A DNA stretch of 64,000 nucleotides from Streptomyces sp. CBMA29 (GTDB lineage Bacteria; Actinomycetota; Actinomycetes; Streptomycetales; Streptomycetaceae): contig NZ_MECL01000261.1 of assembly GCF_014596445.1 (NCBI RefSeq), forward strand, positions 1-64,000, read 5' to 3'. Below the pieces are notes generated by a model. It did not search any database. It was given only the letters and a program-made list of their open reading frames with translations, and had not been told where the DNA came from. Positions 8,807 to 18,652 of this stretch are shown here, piece by piece (the first letter of the stretch is position 1; every line of letters begins with the position of its first letter). Made by a program: the position numbers and the translations under genes.

Positions 8807-9850
8807 GTGCGGCGGGTTTTGCGCTGGCAGTGCTGGGTTGTCGTGGTGTCCGTGGCGCTGGCTTTCTGGGCGCAGGACGGTGTGGCCTTCGCCGCGTCGC
8901 AGCAGGTGGGTTCGGTGGGTTCGGGGCTGTCCCGGCTGTTCAAGTGGCTTGGCGGGGCTGACGGTTCGGGTCCTGGCTCGGCGACCGGATCGGCTGACGG
9001 CGTCCATCGCGCGCCCAAGTCCGCAGGGCACCCGAGTGGAAAGGCCAAGGGCCGTGGCAGGGATGAACTCGCTCCCTCCGCGGATCCGCGCACTTCCGCC
9101 GACACCGGGCCGTCCGGTACGACCTGGCACGGCTTTGAGGCGAGCACGTCCAAGCGGTCGGCGGCGAAGTCCGGTGCGCGGTTCGACTACTTCGACAACG
9201 CCGACGGTACGTTCACCCGTCGCATGTCGCAGGGCGTGGTGAACTACCAGGACGCCGCCGGTCAATGGCAGCCGATCGACACGACATTGGAGCGTACGAG
9301 CGACGGACGCCTGCGAGAAGGTGCGAACTCGCTCGGAGTGTCCTTCGCGACCGCGGCCGGCCACACCAGCCGCCCCGCGAAGGCAACATCCTTCGCGGCT
9401 GACACGACTGCTGACACGACTGCTGACACGAGCGCTGACACGACCGCAAACACAACGGCTGACGCCGAGACCGATACCGCGTCGGACGGTCCGCTGGCGA
9501 CCATGGTCGTACCGGCCGATCCGGCTCCCGCCTCCGTATCGTGGTCGCTGTCCGGCGCGAACAACGTCACTGCGTCCGTGTCGGGCTCGACGGCGGAGTA
9601 CGACGGGATTCTGCCCGACACCAACCTCCTTCTGGAGGCGAACGGTGACGGCGTCAAGGAATCCCTCGTCCTGTCCTCGGCGGAGGCGCCGACGACATGG
9701 GTCTTCCCGATGACACTGACCGGTCTGTCGCTGTCGACGGCAGCCGACGGCACAGTCGTACTGGTGGACAGCACCGGCACGGTCAAGGTGCTGCTGCCGA
9801 AGGCGTACGCCTTCGACGCGTCCGTGGACCCGGTCTCGGGCGAGCACCGG
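8807..9850 (+). pseudogene. N-terminal fragment of a secreted Rhs/DNRLRE-type protein
   Basis: The segment encodes a signal peptide (WVVVVSVALAFWAQDGVAFA) and about 330 residues of the extracellular N-terminal region found in secreted Rhs companions (FDYFDNADGTFTRR, WQPIDTTLE, YDGILPDTNLLLEANGDGVK). Related N-termini occur in the proteins at 14774 and 29577 (minus). A short Thr/Asp/Ala repeat made of TADT units sits at about 9403-9460. GTG at 8807 is preferred because GGGTGGGG precedes it; GTG at 8762 is an alternative. Near 9840-9850 the frame passes out of register into an Rhs core, and the usual middle of the protein is missing. I interpret this as a deletion fusion. Confidence 0.7.
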
Positions 9851-12800
9851 CGCGGTCACCCACGCCACTTACGACGACCTCGGCCGCTCGCAGAGCACCT
9901 GGAGCTACGTCTACCTGTCACCGGACGCGACCACCAAGGTGCAGACCACCGCCGCGTACAACCCCGCCGGTGAAATCGCCTCCACCACCTCGGCCACCGG
10001 CGTCACGCAATCAGCCACCTACGACGCCCTCGGCCGGACAATAACCACCGCCGACACCACCGGACACACCACCCACTACACCTACGGCCTGAACGACAAC
10101 ACCGTCCTGGCGACCCTGCCCGACGGCACCGCCCAGCGCTCGACATACGACGGCGCCGGCCGCAAGACCGCAACCGCGGACCTCGACGCGAACGGCACCG
10201 TCCTGCGCACCACCAGCGCCGGCTACGACGCCAACAGCAATCTGTTGACGACCACCAACGCCATGGGCGTCACCGAGACGTACACCTACGATGCCGTCGG
10301 CCGCCTTCTCACCCAGACCGAACCGGTCAGTACCGGCCACGCGATCACCACCAGCTACGGCTACGACGCCGTCGGCGACCAGACCGCCTACACCAACGGC
10401 AACGGCAACACCACCTACTCCACGTACACCCCGTGGGGGCTGCCCGAGACCAAGAAGGCGCCCGCCGCCGGCGCGTACACCGCCACAGTCGACTGCACCA
10501 CCACGAACACCTACGACGCCCTCGGTCACCTGACCGTGGTCACCCTGCCTGGCGGGGTCACCGTCACCAACGCCTACGACGCGCTCGGAGACCTCACCAC
10601 CCAGAGCGGCACCGGTGGCGACGCGGCCACCGGCAGTCGCAGCTTCGCCTACTCCCTCGACCAGCATCTGATGGCCGCCACAGCCGACGCGGACCAGGAG
10701 ACCTACACCACCAACTCCCTCGGCCAGCTCCTCAGCGCCGCAGGCCAGGCCGGCGCCAGCAGCTTCACCTACAACCAGGAAGGCTCACCGCTGACCCGCA
10801 CCGACGCCGCGGGCACCAGCACCTACACCTACGACACCGACGGCCGACTGGCCACCGACGCCGACCCGGCCACCGGTACCACCCTCAGCTACGGCTACAA
10901 CTCCGTATCCCAGCCCACCACGGTTTCGCTGGGCAGCGGCAACGACACCCGCAGCTTCGGCTACGACTCGTTGCACCGCCTGACCTCGGACACTTTGAAG
11001 TCGGCGACCGGCACGCAGGTCGCCGCCATCACCTACGGCTACGACAACGCCGACAGCCTGACCAGCCGCACCACCGCGGGCTTCGCCGACGCAGGCACCA
11101 GCAACTACGGCTACGACCAGGCCGGACGGCTCACCTCCTGGAGCGATACCCCCGCCACCACCGGCACGGCGGCCACCACCGCCTACACCTACGACGACGA
11201 CGGCAACCGCCTCACCTCCGGGACCTCGACGGCCGTCTACGACGCGCGCGACCAACTCGTCTCCGACAGCTCTCACACCTACGCCTACACCGCCCGCGGC
11301 ACGATGCGAAGCTCCACCGTCACCACCACGGGCACGACCTCCACCGACACCTTCGACGCCTACGGCCAGCAGATCACCGCCGGATCCACCGCATACGCCT
11401 ACGACGCCCTCGGCCGCGTCACCTCCGCGGGCAGTACCGCACTGGCCTATTCCGGCCAGGACAACACGGTGTCCTCGGACGGCACCACTTCGTACACGCG
11501 CGGCCCGGACGGTGCCGTCACCGCGGTCGCGGTCGCGGACGCCAGCAGCCCGGCGGCCTTGGCCTGGACCGACCTGCACACCGACGTGGTCGGCCAGTAC
11601 GCCCCCGACGGGACCGCCCTGTCCGGCTCGGCCGCCTACGACCCGTGGGGCACGCCCGACGCCGACACCCTCACCGGCAGTGTCGGCTACCAGAGCGAGT
11701 ACACCGACCCCGCCACCGGCCAGGTCAACATGCACGCCCGCTGGTACGCCCCCGGCACCGGCACCTTCAACTCCACCGACACGGTCGACAACCCCGCCGT
11801 CGGTGCGTCCGTCAACGCCAATCCGTTCACCTACGGCAACGACAGCCCGCTCATGGGAACCGATCCCTCGGGACACGGCATCGGCTGGGGCGACGTGGTG
11901 AAGTTCGTCGTGGCGCAGAACTCCTACGGTCTCGCCAGCGAGGTGTTCTGGAACGCCTGGACAGCGGGCTCGAACAGCATCGGAGCCGACGACTGCAGCG
12001 GATACCGGGCCTTGTTCTGCGCAGCGGGTTCTCCGGCGGTCACGCACAACCCCATCTACACGGACCCGCCCTACACCCCCTACGGCGGCGGTGGTTCCAC
12101 CGGTCACGGCGGCCGTGGCGCTCCCGCTCACCACGGAGGTGGTGGCAGCCCCACCCACCACGGCGGTGGCGGCAGTCCCGCCTACCACGGGCCGAGCGCT
12201 GCGGAGCGAGCAGCAGCGGCTGCCCGCGCCGCCGCCCGCGCAGCCGCGGAAGCCGCTGCCCGCGCGGCAGCCATCCGACAGACCGCCATCGCCCTGACCG
12301 CCTCCATCGGCAACTCCACCCTCACCGCCACCTCAGCGGCCGTCGCCGCGGCTCCGGCCGCGGCGATCAACACCGCAGGCGCCGCCACCGTCCTCACCAA
12401 CGCCGCCTTCGCCGTCGCCGCAGGAGCCACGACAGCAGCAGTCTGCGTAGCCACCGGAGGTTGCACCCGAGACGACGAAGGAAGCAAGGAAGATCCCTGC
12501 AACACGGGGCCTCGGGGATTGGGAACGAACATTGAGTACATGCCTCTGGAGCAGGCTCCGGGCGGGCAGGGATGTCGTGCGACTGGAGCGGTGGCTCAGC
12601 TGAGCAAAGATGATGTCCGGTCGAAGCGCGTGAATCCGTCGGTGGACCCTGATGGATTCGGAGACCTGGGGCAAGAGCCTGCGAGAGGTCATCTGATCGC
12701 ATCGGTCTACGGTGGAGCAGGACATCTCCCGGAGAACTTCGTTCCCATGTACCAGACGGCGAATCAGCTCATGTACAACACGATAGAGCAGCGAGTGGAG

Positions 12801-12968
12801 AAATCGCTCAAGACCGGGGGTCATGTGTATCTTTGGGTGCGGCCCGTGTACGGTGGGAAAAACCCATTGATCCCCAGCTCAATTGCGATCGTGGCCCGCG
12901 GTGATGTTGATGACAACTGCTATGTCGTCAATTCCCGGACCCCCTCATCGAGTTGTCGGAAAGGCTGA
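9843..12968 (+). pseudogene. Rhs/YD-repeat core with DNA/RNA non-specific endonuclease toxin tip
   Basis: From 9855 the frame encodes many YD repeats (YDDLGRSQSTW, YDALGRTITTADTTG, YTYDAVGRLLTQTEP), closing with the Rhs-associated core (GYQSEYTDPATGQVNMHARW, NPFTYGNDSPLMGTDPSG). After it come a Gly/His-rich linker, an Ala-rich helical stretch, and a C-terminal domain with RGHLIASVYGGAG, NFVPMYQTANQLMYN and VYLWVRPVYGG. These match the Endonuclea_NS_2-type nuclease toxin, with the catalytic-type His codon near 12690. The first internal start is GTG 9939, with no signal peptide. The secretion region lies out of frame upstream, so the polypeptide is probably not exported unless a frameshift joins the parts. 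The nuclease tip itself is intact, and a SUKH gene follows. Confidence 0.8.
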
Positions 12969-12972
12969 CTCC

Positions 12973-13470
12973 TTGTTGTCAAATATCGTCCGCGAGTGCT
13001 TCGGTGAGCCCCGAGGCTACTCCTCAACCGAGGCGTGGCGGTCAGTGGAGGACTCGGTCGGGTCACTGCCGCCCACGTACAAGGAATTTTGCGCATCGTA
13101 TGGCCCCGGAGTAATCGGGAAGTTCTTGAAGGTTATGCACCCGGAATCACTGGTTGCGAACATGTGCGACGTGATATCCGAAATGGCGCCTCTCTATCAT
13201 GAGTTGCATCCTGAGAAGATTCCTTGTGATGTCTATCCGTTTTCTGATTCCGGAGCGGTGCTATGGGCGCTGTCCGCAGAAAGTGACGCGTTCTTTCTGA
13301 TCCCCTCAGTGGATGGTGATTGGAGAATCGGTGTCTGGTACAGACAGTGGGCAGAATGGGAAGAGTACACCGAGGACGTTCCTGTCTGGTTGGCGCGGCA
13401 GGCGGCCGGGGATCTCGAAATTCCGGGACTTCCATTGAGCGCACACGGCGGATTCGTTGCATTGGACTGA
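12973..13470 (+). CDS. SMI1/KNR4 (SUKH) immunity protein for the endonuclease tip
   Basis: The product, about 165 aa, shows the SUKH pattern: LPPTYKEFCASYGPGVIG near the N-terminus, a central acidic region, SDSGAVLWALSAESDAFFL, then VWYRQWAEWEEYTEDVPVW. SUKH proteins neutralise the toxin encoded just upstream by direct binding. The start is uncertain: TTG 12973 has GGAAAGG eight bases upstream and begins 5 bp after the Rhs stop, while ATG 12922 would overlap the toxin gene. GC is lower than in the Rhs shell. The last ~50 codons and ~40 bp of following DNA are duplicated at 48597-48780. Confidence 0.8.
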   Translation: MLSNIVRECFGEPRGYSSTEAWRSVEDSVGSLPPTYKEFCASYGPGVIGKFLKVMHPESLVANMCDVISEMAPLYHELHPEKIPCDVYPFSDSGAVLWALSAESDAFFLIPSVDGDWRIGVWYRQWAEWEEYTEDVPVWLARQAAGDLEIPGLPLSAHGGFVALD

Positions 13471-14050
13471 GATGGCGTCAATTTCCGTTTTATTCGGTTC
13501 GGAATCGCTTGTTTGTGGTTGTAACCGCTGCTGAGGGCTCACGGTGGACTTGGTGTGCTGGCCCAGCTGTGTGCCCCAGGTGCCTGCCCCAGGGGGCGTC
13601 GCGGCTGAGAAGCGCGAGTGAGGTTTTGTGTGAGGGCGGTGCAGACGGGGATGGCGATCGGTGTCGGGAGCGTCGGGCAGGTTGAGAGCGGGCCTGTGCG
13701 CGGGGGATACGGTCGGCCAGAATCGCTGGTCTTTGTTGCGGGGTTTTTCTGCTGCACAGTCGGCGTCTTCCGGGGGCGGATCGGACTCAGTGGCCGATGG
13801 CTGCTCGTGAAGCGAGCAGCCGTCCCTCAACTCGGAAGCGTCGCGGAATCCGGGCAGCTCGACGCCGTCCCGCAGCACTGTCACTGCCAGTGTTCCGCAT
13901 GGCCGCGGCAGGGGGGGCGCAAGGGGAGCGCGGACGCCTTTGGACGCGCCGATATGAGGCAGCACGAGTGAACCTGACAAGCAGCTCCTGACCAGGGAGA
14001 ACGGGATCCAGCGGTCCTGCCTGACATGACGCGTCATGATGGCTGGCGTA
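13471..14050. other. Noncoding stretch ending in attachment-site left flank
   Basis: No convincing gene. The last part (about 13910-14050) resembles the DNA left of attachment copies 3 and 4 and the DNA downstream of the integrase remnant at 47538. The block CTCCTGACCAGG at 13985 recurs at 47502. It is likely the element end next to the attachment site. Confidence 0.5.
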
Positions 14051-14095
14051 CTCGTAATGCGTAGGTCTCGGGTTCGAATCCCGAAGGCGGCTCCG
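14051..14095 (+). other. Attachment site copy 2 (tRNA-Thr 3' half)
   Basis: Identical to 7434-7478 across the 45-bp core from CTCGTAATGCGTAGG to GGCGGCTCCG. The D-arm and acceptor 5' half are absent, so no tRNA is made. Confidence 0.85.
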
Positions 14096-14096
14096 A

Positions 14097-14134
14097 AAAG
14101 CCCCAGGACTCACTCGCCGTGACCTGGGGTTTTT
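14097..14134 (+). terminator. Terminator copied behind attachment site 2
   Basis: CCCCAGG/CCTGGGG stem followed by TTTTT, nearly identical to the terminator after the intact tRNA-Thr. Confidence 0.75.
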
Positions 14135-14773
14135 CCTTGCTTTCGTCGACCTTGGAATTCGGGCCAAACGGATACCTACGGTCTACGCATCGCAATGCGT
14201 GGGTCGTCGGCTTGGTTTCCGTGACCGTGTAGATGACTCGTGCTTCTGACCTGGTCTTTTACTTATCTGGGGCGGTTGGGTCGGGCATACGCAATGGGTC
14301 TCGGTGGACAACCGGTGGACAGACGTGCGTGACGCTCCGTCAGAATCGGGGGAGTTGGCTCCACGGGATTGTCCGACCCTGATGGTTCTGAGCTTTGACT
14401 ATGTTGTGAGACATATTGGAGATTTCCCACAACGCCGTGTGATCACGGGGGTGGGTTCGTCACTGCGGTGCAGGTCGGGTCAGAGGCGAGGTCGCGGCCT
14501 CCGTGTGATGTGCCATACGTACGGGGGCAGTAGATCGCCTCGCCCGGCGAAGAGGGCGCAAGGCGAGTAGCGCGCTTGAGGTGCGGGGCGATCGGCTTGA
14601 GGCGGAGCGGAAGAGGGTGCTTCGTCGGATCAGCGGTCGGCGGAGGCTCTGAGTCCGGTTTTTGGGTGAAGTTTTTGTGTTGATCAAGTGTTGACGTGAG
14701 CATGTATCCGCTGGTCGGATATGGCTCGCCTCGTGTGCTGATCTTGTCTGATGTCTTCATTGGTGGGGGAAGT
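14135..14773. other. Gene-poor left end of segment 2 with a short palindrome
   Basis: No credible gene. ACGCATCGCAATGCGT at 14185-14200 is a palindrome that recurs after attachment copies 3 and 4 and resembles the tRNA anticodon arm. A doubled GTGGACA motif near 14305-14325 also occurs near 27290. A hydrophobic frame before 14774 is open but unlikely to be translated. Confidence 0.5.
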
Positions 14774-17700
14774 ATGCCCGTGAACTCTGGTGTCGTCCGG
14801 CGCGTGGTGGTGGCTGCGGTGGCGGGTGGGTTGCTGGTCGGAGGGGTTTCGGTGATGCCTCTGGCCGCTTCTGCGGCGGACGATGGTGCGTTGAATGAGG
14901 GTCAGCGGGCGTTGGCGCAGGCGAGGGCCTCGGGTCAGCAGGTGGAATTGCCGTCTCAGCGCAGTGAGTACGACACCGTCTATGCCCAGCCCGATGGGTA
15001 CACCTTCACTTTGGAGGAGTCCGCGGCCCCGGTGCGTGTCAGAGCCTCCGGTGGGGTCTGGGTGAATCCGGACGCAACGTTGGAGGTGCGCTCGGACGGA
15101 TCGGTGGGTCCGAAGGCGGCCGCGGTTCAGATCGCGTTCTCCGATGGTGGCAGTACCGCCCCGTTGGTCACGATGGGCCGTGCGGGGGAGTCGTTCAGCC
15201 TGGGCTGGTCCGGGGCGGCGTTGCCGAAGCCGACGCTGGAGGGTGACACGGCGGTCTATCGCGATGTGTTGCCGGATGTGGACTTGCGGATGACCGCGAC
15301 GGTGGAGGGTTACCGGCAGTTGTTGGTGGTCAACACCCCGGCCGCGGCGGCGAATCCGGCGCTGGCGCAGGTGGATTTCTCCCTCAGGACCGCCGGGTTG
15401 GACTTGGCGGAGACCACGGCTGGGGGGATGGTGGCCCGGGACGGGAACGGCAAGGAGATCTTCTCCGCGCCGTCGGCCAGGATGTGGAACTCTCGGTCCG
15501 CCGCCCTGGCGGCGGCGCAGCAACGGGCCGCGGGCTTCCAGACGGTCACCGGCGCCGATGCGGTGGCCGCGGATGCGGGCAATGACGGCCCGGCGCCGGG
15601 GGATGACAGTGCCCCGTTGGGGCTGGACGTCGACGAGGATTCCGTCGCGTTGACTCCTGATGCGGATCTGCTGACGAAGACGGATGCGTCGGCGTTCCCG
15701 CTGTACATCGACCCGAACACGTCGTGGGGGGAGTCGACGCGCACGCTGCTCCGGAACGACGGTTACGAGGACTACGGCTGGGGCAACGGTGACGATGACC
15801 GCGGCAAGGGCGACGGCATGTGCGGTTCGTGGAACGGCTACTACTGCGGCCCTGGTTACAAGCAGCGGTTGTTCTTCCAGTTCTCGCCGTCGGCGCTGAA
15901 GGGCAAGCAGGTTTTGTCGGCGGCGTTCTGGGTGACGGAGCCGTGGGCGTTTCAGTGTGATCCGCGTGCGGTGGATCTGATCCGTACCGGGAACATCTCC
16001 TCCTCCACGACATGGTCGAATCAGCCGTCCACCAGTACGTGGGACACCATGGTCGACCGGTCGGTCTCGGCTGGCCGGGGCTCGGCGTGTGCGAACTCCG
16101 AGCCGGAGGCGGCGATCGACTTTCACGACAACCCGGCCGAGTCCAACGAGAATCTCACCCCCACGGTGAAATCGTTCGCGGCGGGCAACTTTTCCACGTT
16201 GACGCTGATGCTCAAGGCGCACGATGAGACGGACACCTCCGCGTGGAAGCGGTTCAAGAACGACGCTGTGCTGAAGGTCAACTTTGTCGGCGTCCCGGCC
16301 ATCCCCACCTCTGTCGGGGTGTCCAGCAGTTCCGGCAATGTGTGCAGGACAAGTGAGTCGAGCGCGCAGGTCATCGGCGACAGGACTCCGCACCTGGTGG
16401 CCACCGCACAGACCGCTTCGGGCGGGGAGTCCGGCGCGCAGTTGCGCGTCGGCTTCGACCTGGACATGAAGAACAGCAGCGGAGCCTGGGTGGACGCTCC
16501 GGAGCCGTCCAGCATCGTGCGGCCGACCAGCGGTTTCATCGGGGACGGTACGGCCACGTCGATCGACTGGGCGACGCTGGCGGACAATGCCACCTACCGG
16601 TACCGGGCCTGGACGTATTCGTATTACGACAACGACACGACGTATCTTTCCGGGCCGACGTCCGCCAACTCACCTGGCTGGTGCTACTTCCGCGTTGATT
16701 CAACGGCTCCGAAGGAGCCGAAGATTGCGGGCGGTGCTCCATATACGGAGTGCACCACGAACAACTGTGTTGCGGCCGGCGGGCCCGGACAGGCGGCCAG
16801 TTTCGAACTGCAGCCCGCGGACGGCGACACCACGAATACCTCGTACCGGTTCCGCACCACTCAGGGCGGCTCGGCGGTGACCGCCCGACACACCAGCGGC
16901 AAGTGGTACGCGGACGTCACCCCCGCCCGCTCCGGAACCATCACGCTCTATGCGGAGGCCGAAGACACCCTGAACGGCTGGGGCGCGACCAAGGTGTACC
17001 GCTTCCTGGTGAAGGACACCACGAAGGACAGTCTGGTGGGCCAGTGGCACTTCGGCGAGAACGCGGGTGCTGCCAAGGACACGTCCGGCTCCTCCAGCGC
17101 GCATGACGCTTCTCTCTCCTCCTTGGGTGCGGCGCGGGACGGGCGGGGCCGACGTGGGCTGGTCTACCACGACGATGCCGGGAATCTGCTGGTGGACGCC
17201 TCCGGAGTACCGGCTCCGGTGCTCGACCTGGGGCTGTCGCTGGACAGTGCGAACTCCGGCTACGCGGCCACCGCGGGCCCGGTGGTGGAGACCAGCTCGT
17301 CCTACACACTCTCGGCGTGGGTGCGGATCGTCGGCGACGGCTCGAAGAACGAGACCTTCCTCAGCGAGAACGGCACGCACCGCAGCCCGTTCTACCTGAG
17401 CTACGAGGCAACATCCAAGAAGTGGTCCTTCCGGGTGGTGGACACCGACGCACCGGCGAACGGCACATGGAACTACACCAAGGTGTCCTCCGTGAATCCG
17501 GTCACAGTCGGCGTATGGACCCAACTGGCTGCCGTTTACGACGCTTCAGCGAAGCAGATCCACTTCTTCGTCAACGGCGTCTGGCAGGGCAAGGCTTCCT
17601 ACACCACCGCGTGGTCGGCCACCGGACCGCTGCAGTTCGGCCGCACCCAGTGGTCGGACACCTACACCGACTACGTCAGCGGCAGCATCGATGAGGTGAA

Positions 17701-18475
17701 GGTGTGGCAGATGGCGTTGCCGTCCGACACCGTTGCCGACGAGGCCCGCGCCTTGGACTCGGGTGGTTGGGGGGCTACGGAAATGGTCTCCGACTGGGAC
17801 ATGAACGACCAGACCGGCACCACGTTCATCGACACCAAGGATAACTACGGTCACAACCTCACCCTGCAGGGCGGTGCAACGCTTGACGGGCAAGACCTGG
17901 TACTCAACGGGACCGATGGCGCTGCCACGACCCCCAGCAGCCCGGTGGACGACGCCGGCTCATTCACAGCCACGACCCTTGTGAGTGTCGACAAGGATGC
18001 TCTGCTGGCGAAGCCCGACGGCTACGTCGCGCAGGTCTTGGGGCATGAGACCTCCGCGGGTTCCTCCTGGGGGCTGTGGTTCAAGAAGACCGGCACCGAA
18101 ACCACCCTCGATGATGATTTCAACGAGATCACCATCCCGGTGGGCTTGTGGTATTTCGGTCGGCTGAACAGCGACGGCACCATCACCGGCGTGCAGTCCG
18201 ACGACACTGCCGCGATCGGCGCCAAGGTCCGGCTGACCGGCATTTACAACGCCCAGGACGGTGATGCCGGCACCGCCAGCCTTTACGTCGGTCTTGCGCA
18301 AAGCAATATCGCCACGCCGTATACCGCACCGGTCGGAACAGGCTCCCTCTCCGTCGGCAAGGGGTATCTCAACACCCTCCCGGGCCAATGGCTGCCCGGG
18401 ACGATCGGCGAGATCCGCATCTGGGCCGGCGCCATGACCGGAACAGACGAAATGCAGGAAATCATCGGCGACTAG
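14774..18475 (+). CDS. Secreted LamG-domain companion of the downstream Rhs protein
   Basis: The 1233-aa product has a Sec signal (VVVAAVAGGLLVGGVSVMPLAASA), an N-terminal region shared with other proteins of this island (WVNPDATLE, VLPDVDLRMTA, FPLYIDPN), a DNRLRE/CBM-like beta domain at about residues 310-500, an Fn3-like stretch, and two LamG/jellyroll domains (QWHFGENAGAAKD and DWDMNDQTGTTF) reaching the C-terminus. Such domains bind glycans or proteins outside the cell. ATG at 14774 has GGGGGAAG upstream. It ends at a strong hairpin, and the deaminase-tipped Rhs gene follows on the same strand, as often seen in Streptomyces Rhs loci. The exact role is unknown; a surface-anchoring or assembly function is inference. 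Confidence 0.8.
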   Translation: MPVNSGVVRRVVVAAVAGGLLVGGVSVMPLAASAADDGALNEGQRALAQARASGQQVELPSQRSEYDTVYAQPDGYTFTLEESAAPVRVRASGGVWVNPDATLEVRSDGSVGPKAAAVQIAFSDGGSTAPLVTMGRAGESFSLGWSGAALPKPTLEGDTAVYRDVLPDVDLRMTATVEGYRQLLVVNTPAAAANPALAQVDFSLRTAGLDLAETTAGGMVARDGNGKEIFSAPSARMWNSRSAALAAAQQRAAGFQTVTGADAVAADAGNDGPAPGDDSAPLGLDVDEDSVALTPDADLLTKTDASAFPLYIDPNTSWGESTRTLLRNDGYEDYGWGNGDDDRGKGDGMCGSWNGYYCGPGYKQRLFFQFSPSALKGKQVLSAAFWVTEPWAFQCDPRAVDLIRTGNISSSTTWSNQPSTSTWDTMVDRSVSAGRGSACANSEPEAAIDFHDNPAESNENLTPTVKSFAAGNFSTLTLMLKAHDETDTSAWKRFKNDAVLKVNFVGVPAIPTSVGVSSSSGNVCRTSESSAQVIGDRTPHLVATAQTASGGESGAQLRVGFDLDMKNSSGAWVDAPEPSSIVRPTSGFIGDGTATSIDWATLADNATYRYRAWTYSYYDNDTTYLSGPTSANSPGWCYFRVDSTAPKEPKIAGGAPYTECTTNNCVAAGGPGQAASFELQPADGDTTNTSYRFRTTQGGSAVTARHTSGKWYADVTPARSGTITLYAEAEDTLNGWGATKVYRFLVKDTTKDSLVGQWHFGENAGAAKDTSGSSSAHDASLSSLGAARDGRGRRGLVYHDDAGNLLVDASGVPAPVLDLGLSLDSANSGYAATAGPVVETSSSYTLSAWVRIVGDGSKNETFLSENGTHRSPFYLSYEATSKKWSFRVVDTDAPANGTWNYTKVSSVNPVTVGVWTQLAAVYDASAKQIHFFVNGVWQGKASYTTAWSATGPLQFGRTQWSDTYTDYVSGSIDEVKVWQMALPSDTVADEARALDSGGWGATEMVSDWDMNDQTGTTFIDTKDNYGHNLTLQGGATLDGQDLVLNGTDGAATTPSSPVDDAGSFTATTLVSVDKDALLAKPDGYVAQVLGHETSAGSSWGLWFKKTGTETTLDDDFNEITIPVGLWYFGRLNSDGTITGVQSDDTAAIGAKVRLTGIYNAQDGDAGTASLYVGLAQSNIATPYTAPVGTGSLSVGKGYLNTLPGQWLPGTIGEIRIWAGAMTGTDEMQEIIGD

Positions 18476-18484
18476 CAGGTCCCG

Positions 18485-18521
18485 AGGTGTCCAGGAAGAC
18501 CGAATGCCTTCCTGGACACCT
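18485..18521 (+). terminator. Hairpin between LamG gene and Rhs gene
   Basis: AGGTGTCCAGGAAG pairs perfectly with CTTCCTGGACACCT over a 9-nt loop. No T run follows, so it may act as a processing or attenuation hairpin rather than a full terminator. Confidence 0.6.
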
Positions 18522-18652
18522 GCCGGAACCGCACCACCAGCTGTACCGCTTCAGCCCGTCTTTAAGTGCCCGACCGCCTGTCGGCCCACCTCCTTTTCCG
18601 AGGACGGGTGGCCGGGGCGCTCTACCCGACGCTTGCCTGGGGGTTTGTCATC

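Noticed and set aside
8561..9868. Upstream extension of the minus-strand gene at 8057-8560
   Set aside because: The extension is Arg/Gly-rich, lies opposite the Rhs N-terminal coding region and has no family features; ATG 8560 starts the credible part.
10785..12188. 467-residue Gly/Val-rich antisense frame in the Rhs core
   Set aside because: It is a codon-bias shadow of the plus-strand YD repeats.
13787..14167. Minus-strand frame through att copy 2 containing RLRDSNPRPTHYE
   Set aside because: That peptide is the well-known false translation of a tRNA 3' half; the same frame appears at copies 3 and 4.
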